DNA from: Pseudomonas putida | GTDB lineage: Bacteria > Pseudomonadota > Gammaproteobacteria > Pseudomonadales > Pseudomonadaceae | DNA: 64,000 nucleotides | Direction: 5' to 3' | NCBI RefSeq assembly: GCF_003228315.1 | Contig: NZ_CP029693.1 | Span: 5,056,501 to 5,120,500, forward strand | Shown: positions 25,113 to 33,455 of the stretch, piece after piece | How positions within the stretch are numbered: the first letter of the stretch is position 1 | Layout of the letters: each line of letters starts with the position of its first letter | Made by a program: the position numbers and the translations under genes | Notes under the pieces: generated by a model | What the model was told of the DNA's origin: nothing | Seen by the model: only the letters and a program-made list of their open reading frames with translations | Databases searched by the model: none

Positions 25113-26708
25113 TTACTTCACCTGGGTGGTGGCGAAGTTATTCGTGGTGAGGGGGCTAATGTGATAGCCCTCTACGTTGTTACGCATTGCGGTGAACATT
25201 CTAGTGTGCGCCATGCTGATCCATGGCTGGTCCTGGTTAAAAATAACCTGAGCCTGTTCGTACAACGCTGCACGCTCGGCCGGGTCGGTTTTCTCCCTGG
25301 CCTGGTCGATCAGGGCCTGGAATTTGTCATTGCACCAGCGTGCGTAGTTTTCGCCGTTCTTGGCCGCTTCGCAACTGAGCATAGGCGTTAGGAAGTTATC
25401 CGGGTCGCCGTTATCGCCCGCCCATCCGGCCGAAACCATGTCGTGCTCGCCGTTTTTCGCGCGTTTGAGCATTTCGCCCCATTCCATCACGCGGATGTCG
25501 ATCTTGATGCCGACCTTGGCAAGGTCCGCCTGCATCATCTGCGCGCCGAGCATCGGGTTCGGGTTGGTCGGGCCGCCACCATTGCGGGTGAACAGGGTGA
25601 AAGTGGTGCCTTCCGGCACGCCGGCTTCCTTGAGCAGGGCGCGGGCCTTGTCCAGGTCCCGTGGCGGGTTTTTCAGGCTGTGGTTGTAGCCCAGCAGGGT
25701 ATCCGGGTACGGGTTGACGCCGACGGTGGCGTTGCCCTTGCCGAACAGCGCGTTGACGTAGGCTTCCTTGTCGAAGGCGATGTCGATGGCTTTGCGCACG
25801 CGCACGTCGCTCATGTACTTGTGCGTGGTGTTCATGGCGATGTACGAAACGGTCATCGCGTTCAGTTCATCGACCTTCAGTTTGTCGTCTTTCTTGATGC
25901 TCGGAATGTCATCCGGCTTGGGGTACAGCGCAACCTGGCACTCGTTGGCCTTGAGCTTTTGCAGGCGCACGTTGTTGTCGGTGGCGATGGCCAGGATCAG
26001 CGATTCGGCCGGTGGCTTGCCACGGAAATAGTCCGGGTTGGCCTTGAAGCGAACCTGGGCGTCCTTGTTGTAGCGCTGGAAGACGAACGGGCCGGTGCCG
26101 ATCGGCTTGTTGTTCAGATCGCCGGTCTTGTTGGCCTTGAGCAACTGGTCGGCGTACTCGGCGGAGTAGATCGAGGAGAAGGCCATGGCGATGTCGGCCA
26201 GGAATGGCGCTTCCTGACGGGTCAGAGTGAATTTGACCGTGTTGTCGTCGACTTTCTCGACGCTTTTGAGCAGTTCCTTGAAGCCCATGCTTTCAAAGTA
26301 CGGGAAGCCCACGCTCGAGAGTTTGTGCCACGGATGGTTCGGGTCCAGCTGGCGCTGGAAACTCCAGACCACGTCGTCGGCATTCATGTCGCGGGTCGGC
26401 TTGAAGTATTCGGTGCTGTGAAACTTGACGCCCTTGCGCAGATGGAACGTGTAAGTCAGGCCGTCAGCGCTGATGTCCCAGGATTCGGCCAGTGCCGGAA
26501 TCACTTCGGTGGTGCCGGGCTTGAAGTCCGCCAGGCGATTGAAGATGGTTTCGGCCACCGCATCGGCTGTGACTGCAGTGGTGTACTGGACCATGTCGAA
26601 GCCTTCGGGGCTGGCCTCGGTGCAAACCACCAGGGGTTTGGCCGATACGCCAACCGCGACACTCAGCAAGGCGGCCGCGATGGCCGCACGTAGGGGAAGC
26701 ATTTTCAT
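25113..26708 (-). CDS. Dipeptide-binding periplasmic protein (DppA/SBP_bac_5)
   Basis: 531 residues. The ATG at 26708 is preferred over an in-frame TTG one codon before; GAGGG lies upstream. Signal peptide MKMLPLRAAIAAALLSVAVGVSA, then KPLVVCTEASPEGFD, the start of the mature family-5 peptide-binding fold, with YTFHLRKGVKFH and GTGPFVFQRYNKDAQVRF. It sits between opdP and dppB, the position of dppA4 in P. aeruginosa. It is more distant from the other two binding proteins here than they are from each other, so its peptide range probably differs. Confidence 0.93.
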   Translation of the reverse strand: MKMLPLRAAIAAALLSVAVGVSAKPLVVCTEASPEGFDMVQYTTAVTADAVAETIFNRLADFKPGTTEVIPALAESWDISADGLTYTFHLRKGVKFHSTEYFKPTRDMNADDVVWSFQRQLDPNHPWHKLSSVGFPYFESMGFKELLKSVEKVDDNTVKFTLTRQEAPFLADIAMAFSSIYSAEYADQLLKANKTGDLNNKPIGTGPFVFQRYNKDAQVRFKANPDYFRGKPPAESLILAIATDNNVRLQKLKANECQVALYPKPDDIPSIKKDDKLKVDELNAMTVSYIAMNTTHKYMSDVRVRKAIDIAFDKEAYVNALFGKGNATVGVNPYPDTLLGYNHSLKNPPRDLDKARALLKEAGVPEGTTFTLFTRNGGGPTNPNPMLGAQMMQADLAKVGIKIDIRVMEWGEMLKRAKNGEHDMVSAGWAGDNGDPDNFLTPMLSCEAAKNGENYARWCNDKFQALIDQAREKTDPAERAALYEQAQVIFNQDQPWISMAHTRMFTAMRNNVEGYHISPLTTNNFATTQVK

Positions 26709-26741
26709 CAAGAACCCTCTGCAATCGGTTAAAGGACAAAA

Positions 26742-26779
26742 GCCGGTCGGCTGATTCTTTGTGGAATCAGCCGACCGGC
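26742..26779 (-). terminator. 16-bp stem terminator/attenuator between opdP and the dpp genes
   Basis: GCCGGTCGGCTGATTC pairs perfectly with GAATCAGCCGACCGGC around a 6-nt loop. Read on the minus strand it is followed by TTTTGTCCTTT. It would end many transcripts after opdP, leaving partial read-through to the binding protein and dppBCDF. Confidence 0.78.
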
Positions 26780-26786
26780 CGGTGCA

Positions 26787-28220
26787 TTACAGAATGTTGA
26801 ATGGAACAGTGGTCACGAGACGGAACTCGTTGATGCTGCCGTCAGCCTGGTTTTCGCTGGCACGGTGAGCGGTGTAGGTCGCGCGAACAGTGGTGGCCTT
26901 GAGCGGGCCGCTCTGTACGGCGTAGGAAGCACCGATGCCGTATTCGTAGTGGTGTTCGCCATCCTGGCTCTGGATGCCGTCGTAGCCCTTGCCAGCCACA
27001 CCGCCGTTGCCGGTGTAGTGGGTGCCGTCGATGCCCCAACCGCGAGCCTGATAGATGTTGAACTTCAGGCCCGGCACGCCGTATTCGGCCATGTTCAGGC
27101 CGTAGGCGACCTGGAAGGATTTCTCGTTCGGGCCGTTGAAGTCCGACAGCAGGGAGTTGGCCAGGTAGATACCGTTGGTTTCGTGCAGGTAGTCGAAGTA
27201 CTCGTTACCGTTAATTTCCTGATACGAGAAGGTCAGGCTGTGGGCCTGGTGGGTCAGGCCGAACGACAGGGAGTAAGTGTCGTTGTCGATGTCGCCGATC
27301 AACGCCTTACCCTGTTCCTTGGTTTTGTAGTAGTTCAGGCCGGTGGTCAGGCTCAGTATCTGGCTGTCGCCCAGTACGTGAGTGGCGCCGAAGTAGTACT
27401 GGTTCCAGATGTCCTCGGCCTGGGTGGCCCACAGGCTGGTGGTCAGGCTGGCGAACGGGGTGTAGGTGATGCCGCCGGTGTAGACGTGATCGGTCTCGAC
27501 GATGCCGTTGGCGTATTCGGTGCGGAATTTACGCTGGCTTTCTTCGGTACGCGGGGAGTTGCGGTCGAAGGTGGCCAGGTCGAATTGCAGGTTGTTCAGC
27601 TCTTCGCTGTGGATCGCCACACCCTCGAAGCTCGATGGCAGCGCACGGTTACCGATGACATCGACCATCGGGCTGCTGAAGTTCATGCGACCGGCTGTCA
27701 GGGTGGTGTTGGAAACGCGAGCCTTGACGTTGGCCAGGCCCAGCTTGCTCCACTGGCCTTGAGCGTCGCCGCCTTCCTTGGTCAGGGTACGGTTGTTGCC
27801 CGCGCCTGGACGAGTGCCCGGTGCGCCACCGTTGTTGGACGCCAGGTTCTCGCGATCACGTTCCAGGGCGATGGCGTTGTAGGCCGCCACTTCGGTGCTG
27901 AAACCGACGGTGCCTTCGGTGAAGCCCGAGTTGTACTTGACGATGGTGCCCTGAACCCAGTTGATACGACGGTCGGTTGGAGTCGACACGCCGTCTTTCT
28001 TGTAGGCGAATTTACCGCCGCGCTGCAGTTGTTCGTTGGCGTACCAGTTGCGTGTGGTACCGCTGATCGACTGGCCTTCGAGGAAGCCAGTGGCTTCAGC
28101 CTGGGCGGTTTTCTCGTTCACGGTAACCGGGGTGAACGCCTGGCTTTGAGTTTCAGCGTAAGCCGTTGCGGTGACGCTGCTGATGGCCAGGGCCAGTATT
28201 GCGGTGCTGCTCAGTTTCAT
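26787..28220 (-). CDS. opdP: OprD-family outer-membrane porin, probable dipeptide porin OpdP
   Basis: 477 residues. Signal peptide MKLSSTAILALAISSVTATA-YA, then a beta-barrel of OprD type with RNWYANEQLQRGGKF, the basic/aromatic motifs of the constriction, FKFNIYQARGWGIDGTHY-like strands and a C-terminal strand ending VTTVPFNIL. OprD proteins are substrate-specific channels; the position inside the dpp cluster matches OpdP, a glycine-glutamate dipeptide channel. Only 78 nt separate it from the next binding-protein start, with a strong hairpin between. Confidence 0.86.
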   Translation of the reverse strand: MKLSSTAILALAISSVTATAYAETQSQAFTPVTVNEKTAQAEATGFLEGQSISGTTRNWYANEQLQRGGKFAYKKDGVSTPTDRRINWVQGTIVKYNSGFTEGTVGFSTEVAAYNAIALERDRENLASNNGGAPGTRPGAGNNRTLTKEGGDAQGQWSKLGLANVKARVSNTTLTAGRMNFSSPMVDVIGNRALPSSFEGVAIHSEELNNLQFDLATFDRNSPRTEESQRKFRTEYANGIVETDHVYTGGITYTPFASLTTSLWATQAEDIWNQYYFGATHVLGDSQILSLTTGLNYYKTKEQGKALIGDIDNDTYSLSFGLTHQAHSLTFSYQEINGNEYFDYLHETNGIYLANSLLSDFNGPNEKSFQVAYGLNMAEYGVPGLKFNIYQARGWGIDGTHYTGNGGVAGKGYDGIQSQDGEHHYEYGIGASYAVQSGPLKATTVRATYTAHRASENQADGSINEFRLVTTVPFNIL

Positions 28221-28354
28221 GGGTGAAGCTCCTTACTTTCTTTATTTTTATGCCGGTCTTATGGGTGATCCGGCTATTTGCTTTGGAACTCATTTCACGC
28301 CTTGCAAACGTTTGCCTAGAGCGGTTTTACCGATTTTTGGCAATGCGCTTGCGT

Positions 28355-28373
28355 GGGGGCGCATTACACCCCC
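28355..28373 (-). other. Short stem-loop downstream of a binding-protein gene
   Basis: GGGGGTG / CGCCCCC on the minus strand pairs as 7 bp including one G-U, with loop TAATG. It lies 25 nt after the stop at 28398, in the gap before opdP, and has no T-run. Confidence 0.5.
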
Positions 28374-28397
28374 AGCGTTTTCAGCTACACGGTTTGG

Positions 28398-29999
28398 TTA
28401 TTTTTCGATGCTGACACCCGAAAACACGTTGCGACCGAATGGGCTGACCTTGAACCCTTCGATTTTGGCGCTCAACGGCTGGTTGACCGTCGAGTGGGCG
28501 ACTGGCGTGATCGGTACCTGCTGCTTGAGGTACTGCTGCGCCTGTTTGTAGAGCTGGGTGCGTTGCTCGCGGTCGGTCACGACCTTGGCCTGCTTGATCA
28601 GCTTGTCGTAGGCCGGGTCGCACCACATGGAGTAGTTGTTGCCCCCGATGGCATCGCAGCTGTAGAGCGTGCCGAGCCAGTTGTCCGGGTCACCGTTGTC
28701 ACCGGTCCAGCCGATCAGGCTGATGTCATGCTCGCCGTTCTTGGTGCGCTTGATGTACTCGCCCCATTCGTAGCTGACGATCTTCACCTTCAGGCCGATC
28801 TTGGCCCAGTCCGCCTGGAGCATTTCAGCCATCAACTTGGCGTTGGGGTTGTACGGGCGCTGGACGGGCATGGCCCACAGAGTAATTTCGGTACCTTCCT
28901 TCACACCGGCAGCCTTGAGCAGCTCTTTGGCTTTTTCCGGGTTGTAGGCGGCGTCCTTGATGGTTTCATCGTAGGACCACTGGGTCGGCGGCATGGCGTT
29001 GACAGCCAGTTGGCCGGCGCCCTGGTAAACGGCGTTGAGGATGCCTTGCTTGTTCACCGCCATGTCCAGCGCCTGGCGCACTTCAAGCTGGTCGAAGGGC
29101 TTGTGACGCACGTTGTAGGCGATGTAGCCGAGGTTGAAACCGGGTTTCTCGATCAGTTGCAGTTTCGGATCGTTCTTCAACGCGGTGACGTCGGCAGGGC
29201 GCGGATGCAGGGTGATCTGGCACTCATCGGCCTTGAGTTTCTGCACCCGCACCGAAGCGTCGGTGTTGATGGCGAAAATCAGGTTGTCGAGCTTCACGCG
29301 GCTCGGGTCCCAGTAGTGCTTGTTGCCGGTGTAACGGATGTTGGAGTCTTTCTGGTAGCTCTTGAACACGAACGGCCCGGTGCCGATCGGCTTCTGGTTG
29401 ATATCGCTCGGCTTGCCCTCGGCCAGCAGCTTGTCGGCGTACTCGGCGGAGAGGATCGCGGCGAAACTCATGGCGATGTTCTGGATGAACGCGGCGTCGA
29501 CGCTGTTGAGCGTCATGACCACGGTCAGCGGCCCGGTCTTTTCGACCTTGGCGATGTTCTTGTTCAGGCTCATGCCGTTGAAATACGGAAATTCGGTCGG
29601 GTAAGCCTTACGGAAAGGTTGTTGCGGATCGAGCATGCGATTGAACGTGAACAGCACGTCATCGGCATTGAAGTCGCGGGTCGGTGTGAAGTACTTGGTC
29701 GTATGAAACTTCACCCCTGGACGCAGGTGAAAGGTATACTTGAGGCCGTCCTCGGAAATATCCCAACTGGTTGCCAGGCCCGGTACGACATTGGTCGCGC
29801 CCTTTTCAAACTCTGCGAGGCGGTTGTACAGCGGCTCGGCGGCGTCGTTATCGGTCGCGGTCGTGTACTGCGCCGTATCGAAACCGGCGGGACTGCCTTC
29901 GGAGCAGAACACCAGGCTGTTATTGGCGGCCTGGCTCATGGAAGTGGCGGCCAACAGGCCGGTGCCCAGCAATGCGGATAAAACCAAGGTATGGCGCAT
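28398..29999 (-). CDS. Dipeptide-binding periplasmic protein (DppA paralogue)
   Basis: 533 residues, SBP_bac_5 family. Signal peptide MRHTLVLSALLGTGLLAATS, mature start near NNSLVFCSEGSPAGFD. YTFHLRPGVKFH, GTGPFVFKSYQKDSNIRYTG and LAVNAMPPTQWSYD are shared almost word for word with the protein at 30307-31932, so the two are close tandem duplicates. It should capture di- or tripeptides for DppBCDF. A 307-nt gap separates it from the upstream copy, enough for its own promoter. Confidence 0.93.
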   Translation of the reverse strand: MRHTLVLSALLGTGLLAATSMSQAANNSLVFCSEGSPAGFDTAQYTTATDNDAAEPLYNRLAEFEKGATNVVPGLATSWDISEDGLKYTFHLRPGVKFHTTKYFTPTRDFNADDVLFTFNRMLDPQQPFRKAYPTEFPYFNGMSLNKNIAKVEKTGPLTVVMTLNSVDAAFIQNIAMSFAAILSAEYADKLLAEGKPSDINQKPIGTGPFVFKSYQKDSNIRYTGNKHYWDPSRVKLDNLIFAINTDASVRVQKLKADECQITLHPRPADVTALKNDPKLQLIEKPGFNLGYIAYNVRHKPFDQLEVRQALDMAVNKQGILNAVYQGAGQLAVNAMPPTQWSYDETIKDAAYNPEKAKELLKAAGVKEGTEITLWAMPVQRPYNPNAKLMAEMLQADWAKIGLKVKIVSYEWGEYIKRTKNGEHDISLIGWTGDNGDPDNWLGTLYSCDAIGGNNYSMWCDPAYDKLIKQAKVVTDREQRTQLYKQAQQYLKQQVPITPVAHSTVNQPLSAKIEGFKVSPFGRNVFSGVSIEK

Positions 30000-30306
30000 G
30001 ACGCTCCCTCTTGTTCAGTGTTTTGGCAATGAGCCTTCGTCCCGTCCGGGGACGTGGAGGCTTCATTGGTTTCCAGCCAATGGCGTACGGCAAAAGTAAC
30101 CGATGACCCACGCATGAGCTGGTCGGGTCCCGACGGTATGAACCGTAGGCCCGGCAGTAAATGCGAAATGTCCGAAAGACTTGTGGGAAAAGTCAACGCG
30201 TCCTAGCGTACTGCTGTAGGCAGCAGACGATTTAGATGTAGGCGGTTTCCTGCTTTCTCGGTAGATAGAGCTACGGCGACGTCAGAAACGTCGCCGCCGC
30301 AATACC
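30000..30306. other. Gap between the two tandem binding-protein genes
   Basis: 307 nt. It contains the short hairpin at 30275-30295 and probably a promoter for the downstream copy, but I cannot place -35/-10 boxes with confidence. No gene is seen. Confidence 0.5.
30275..30295. other. Stem-loop after binding-protein gene
   Basis: GGCGACGT / ACGTCGCC, 8 bp perfect, loop CAGAA. It begins 11 nt beyond the stop at 30307 in the minus direction. No T-run on either side. Confidence 0.6.
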
Positions 30307-31932
30307 TTACTTGCTGACGCTGACGCCGTAGAAGGAGTTCAAGCCAAATGGGCTGATCTTGAAGTCCTGTACTTCGGCACGCATGGGTTGGAACACCGTC
30401 GAGTGAGCGATAGGTGTGTAGGGAACAGCATCTTTGAGGACGTGTTGCGCCTGCTTGTACAGTTCGGTGCGCTTGGCCTGGTCCGAAGTGCGCTTGGCTT
30501 GCTTGACGAGGTCGTCAAACTTCTTGTCGCACCACTTGGAGAAGTTGTTGCCATCGAGCGAGTCGCAACCGAACAGCACGTTCAGCCAGTTATCGGGGTC
30601 ACCATTGTCACCGCTCCAGCCAATCAGCATGCCTTGCTGTTCGCCACCCTTGGCGCGCTTGATGTACTCGCCCCATTCGTAGCTCTGGATCTTGACGTTC
30701 AGGCCGATCTTCTTCCAGTCGGACTGCAGCATCTCAGCCATCAGCTTGGCGTTCGGGTTGTATGGACGCTGTACAGGCATGGCCCACAGAACGATCTCGG
30801 TGCCTTCTTTGACGCCAGCTTCCTTGAGCAGCTCTTTGGCTTTCTCTGGGTCGTACTTGGCATCTTTGATGGTGGTGTCGTAGGACCACTGGGTCGGCGG
30901 CATGGCGTTGACGGCCAGTTGGCCGGCGCCCTGGTAAACCGATTCGATGATCTGTGGCTTGTTGACCGCCATGTCCAGCGCTTGACGCACTTTCAGGTCG
31001 GCCAGCGGGTTTGGAGTGGTTTGACCCTTGAGCTGCGGCATCACGTTGTAGGCGATGTAGCCCAGGTTGAAACCAGCCTGGTCAGGCACTTTCAGGGTCT
31101 TGTCTTCTTTAAGCGCCTTCAGGTCGGCCGGGCGCGGGAACAGAGTGATCTGGCACTCGCCTTTCTTGAGCTTCTGGATACGCACCGAAGGGTCGGTGGT
31201 GATGGCGAAGATCAGGTTGTCGATCTTGACGTCGTCAGGCTTCCAGTAGTCCTTGTTCCCGGTGTAACGGATGTTGGAGTCTTTCTGGTAGCTCTTGAAC
31301 ACGAACGGACCAGTGCCGATCGGCTTCTGGTTGATGTCGGCAGCCTTGCCTTCCTTGAGCAGCTGGGCAGCGTACTCGCCGGACTGGATCGAGGCGAAGC
31401 TCATGGCCAGGTTCTGGATGAACGCGGCATCCACTTCCTTGAGGGTGAACTTGACAGTCTTGTCGTCGACTTTCTCGACCTTGGTGATGTTGGTATCCAT
31501 CCCCATGTCGGTGAAGTACGGGAATTCGGTCGGGTACGCCTTACGGAACGGGTCATCCTTGTTAATCATGCGATTGAAGGTGAACAGCACGTCGTCGGCG
31601 TTGAACTCACGAGTCGGCTTGAAATACGGGGTGGTGTGGAACTTGACACCTTCACGCAGGTGGAAGGTGTAGGTCAGGCCGTCAGCGGAGACGTCCCAGC
31701 TGGTTGCCAGGCCAGGAATAACGGCGGTGCCGCCACGCTCGAACTGAGTCAGGCGGTTGAACATGGTTTCTGCAGAGGCGTCGAAGTCGGTTCCGGTGGT
31801 GTATTGACCTGGATCGAAACCGGCCGGGCTCCCTTCGGAGCAGAACACCAGGTTAGTCGCAGCTTGAGCGAACGGTGCACTAGCCAACAGGCTGGCGCCG
31901 ACTAAAAACGGAATGACCGCTTGTTTGAGCAT
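30307..31932 (-). CDS. Dipeptide-binding periplasmic protein (DppA paralogue, first of the cluster)
   Basis: 541 residues from the ATG at 31932, with GAGG upstream; an ATG at 31956 and longer frames would put a hydrophilic stretch before the signal peptide. Signal peptide MLKQAVIPFLVGASLLASAP, then TNLVFCSEGSPAGFDPGQYT. It ends in GLNSFYGVSVSK, matching the end of its paralogue (RNVFSGVSIEK). It is the first gene of the cluster, and the 470-nt region upstream should hold the main promoter. In P. aeruginosa related loci are repressed by PsdR; no psdR gene is in this window. Confidence 0.93.
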   Translation of the reverse strand: MLKQAVIPFLVGASLLASAPFAQAATNLVFCSEGSPAGFDPGQYTTGTDFDASAETMFNRLTQFERGGTAVIPGLATSWDVSADGLTYTFHLREGVKFHTTPYFKPTREFNADDVLFTFNRMINKDDPFRKAYPTEFPYFTDMGMDTNITKVEKVDDKTVKFTLKEVDAAFIQNLAMSFASIQSGEYAAQLLKEGKAADINQKPIGTGPFVFKSYQKDSNIRYTGNKDYWKPDDVKIDNLIFAITTDPSVRIQKLKKGECQITLFPRPADLKALKEDKTLKVPDQAGFNLGYIAYNVMPQLKGQTTPNPLADLKVRQALDMAVNKPQIIESVYQGAGQLAVNAMPPTQWSYDTTIKDAKYDPEKAKELLKEAGVKEGTEIVLWAMPVQRPYNPNAKLMAEMLQSDWKKIGLNVKIQSYEWGEYIKRAKGGEQQGMLIGWSGDNGDPDNWLNVLFGCDSLDGNNFSKWCDKKFDDLVKQAKRTSDQAKRTELYKQAQHVLKDAVPYTPIAHSTVFQPMRAEVQDFKISPFGLNSFYGVSVSK

Positions 31933-32346
31933 GGTGGCCTCATGATTTGTTGTCATTTTTTGATTTTGAGGACGACCTCGTGAGTCGTGCCTGCGGATAC
32001 TTATGCAGGGGCCATACCCATTGCAAGATGCGATGCGTTTATAAGCCTTAAACGGTGGCACGAACGTACCTTAATGTCGCATATGTATAATTTTTGACGC
32101 ATTTAACCGTTTGCGAGGCGTTTTTGCAGTGCATTTAGCGCACTTTTATGGTGCGCTCAAGCCTTGGGTTGCCCGTGGAAGGGGCGAGGGTGTTACCTTT
32201 TTAAACCCGGTCCTGCGGGGTTTAATGGGAGTGGTTATCGTTGCACCGTCATTGCGCTTTGGTCGTTGGTTGTACCAGGTGCAACTGATGTCGTTTTCCA
32301 AGGGTTGCCCGCCCGTCCCGACATTGAGCATAGATGCTGTTTACAG
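31933..32346. other. Upstream region of the peptide-binding cluster
   Basis: About 410 nt, clearly more A/T-rich around 31950-32110 than the flanks. The minus strand has a TATACAT-like -10 near 32080 but no convincing -35. A plus-strand ORF of 85 codons (32111-32368) runs into a terminator and lacks a ribosome site, so I do not call it a gene. Confidence 0.45.
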
Positions 32347-32384
32347 AAAAAAAGGCGATCACCGGTAGGTGATCGCCTTTTTTT
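32347..32384. terminator. Bidirectional intrinsic terminator downstream of the SIMPL gene
   Basis: GGCGATCACC / GGTGATCGCC, 10 bp with loop GGTA, flanked by A7 and T7. It begins 18 nt past the stop at 32403 on the minus strand. Confidence 0.93.
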
Positions 32385-32402
32385 GTCGGCGGGATCAGCG
32401 AA

Positions 32403-33122
32403 TCAAGGCATCAGCACTTCGATCGAACCGTCGGCTGTCATGCTTACCTGGCTGGTGCCGGCTTCAACGTCAGGCGTGACCGGAGCCGCGCCATCCATGC
32501 TGGCGGCTTTCATCATCATCGGTGCGCGCATGTAAGGTTGCGGGTAGCCGTTGCTGTTGAAGTTCAGGTTGACGATTTTGTAGCCCTTGCCGCCCAGGGC
32601 GTCGGTTGCCAATTGGGCGCGGGCCTTGAACGCGGTCACGGCTTCTTTGAGCAGGGTGTCTTCACTGGCCTTGCGGGTAGGCGTGGCGATGGCGAAGTCC
32701 ATGCCGCCCATCTTCAGGTCGGTGAGCAGCTCGCCGGTCAGCTTCGACAGGGCGGCGAAGTCGGTGCTTTCCAGGCGCAGTTCGGCGCGTTCACGCCAGC
32801 CGGTGATTTTCTGGCCCTTGGCGTCGTAGATCGGGTAGCTGTTGCGGCTGCCCTGGCGCAGGGTGATGTCCTTGACCTGCTTGGCCTGGGCCAGCGCCTT
32901 GTTCATGGTGGTGCTGACATCGGCGGCGAGCTTGGCCGGGTCGGTGTTCTGCTCTTCGGTGTAGAGGGTCACGATCATCAGGTCGCGAGCCACTTCCTGG
33001 CTGACTTCGGCGCGCAGGGAAATCTGGTTGTAATGCAGTTCGTCGGCGGCCAGGGCCGGGAGGCTGGCGACGGTGCCAACGCTCAGGGCGAGAAGGGCGG
33101 CGCTGCGGCGGAATGTGTGCAT
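32403..33122 (-). CDS. Periplasmic SIMPL-domain (DUF541) protein
   Basis: 239 residues from the ATG at 33122, with AGGAG nine nt upstream. Signal peptide ends near LPALAADELHYN. The rest is a SIMPL/DUF541 domain: SLRAEVSQEVARDLMIVTLY, TEEQNTDPAKLAADV, VKDITLRQGSRNSYPIYD, GWRERAELRLES. Family members (YggE, BP26) are periplasmic, sometimes oligomeric, and linked to oxidative stress, but the biochemical role is unclear. It is divergent from roxSR, the arrangement known in P. aeruginosa. Confidence 0.88.
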   Translation of the reverse strand: MHTFRRSAALLALSVGTVASLPALAADELHYNQISLRAEVSQEVARDLMIVTLYTEEQNTDPAKLAADVSTTMNKALAQAKQVKDITLRQGSRNSYPIYDAKGQKITGWRERAELRLESTDFAALSKLTGELLTDLKMGGMDFAIATPTRKASEDTLLKEAVTAFKARAQLATDALGGKGYKIVNLNFNSNGYPQPYMRAPMMMKAASMDGAAPVTPDVEAGTSQVSMTADGSIEVLMP

Positions 33123-33255
33123 GAAGGCTCCTAAGGTGGTGCGCAGGTAATGATCCGGGGGCCTGCGTGAAACCATCAGACTCTAGCTTCATTGATCCGG
33201 TTCGCACAGTTACAACTTCTATACAGATGGAGTGTCGGTGGCCGCTTCGCGCCCA

Positions 33256-33344
33256 ATCGCGGGCAAGCCTTGCTCCTACAGGTCCGAGGCGTGCCTGAAA
33301 CTTATGAGCGACTCGGACCTGTAGGAGCAAGGCTTGCCCGCGAT
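33256..33344. repeat. REPIN of the GAGCAAGG family, inverted configuration (89 bp)
   Basis: ATCGCGGGCAAGCCTTGCTC faces GAGCAAGGCTTGCCCGCGAT, so the CTGTAGG ends point inward, opposite to the main family. It lies in the divergent gap between the SIMPL gene and roxS. Confidence 0.9.
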
Positions 33345-33455
33345 GACAATCTGACGGGCGCCAGAGATGTGGCGGTTTGCCGCACTTTTGCCTGCCAGCC
33401 CCCACGCTTGGTTATACTCCCGGCGATCCGCCTGGAGCGCTCATCAGGAGAGCTC

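Noticed and set aside
28338..28352. Sigma54-like TGGCAATGCGCTTGC with exact -24/-12 spacing
   Set aside because: It is on the plus strand and points into the 3' end of a minus-strand gene; no gene or enhancer site fits it.
32111..32368. 85-codon plus-strand ORF upstream of the peptide-binding cluster
   Set aside because: It reads into a bidirectional terminator and has no ribosome site or recognisable domain.
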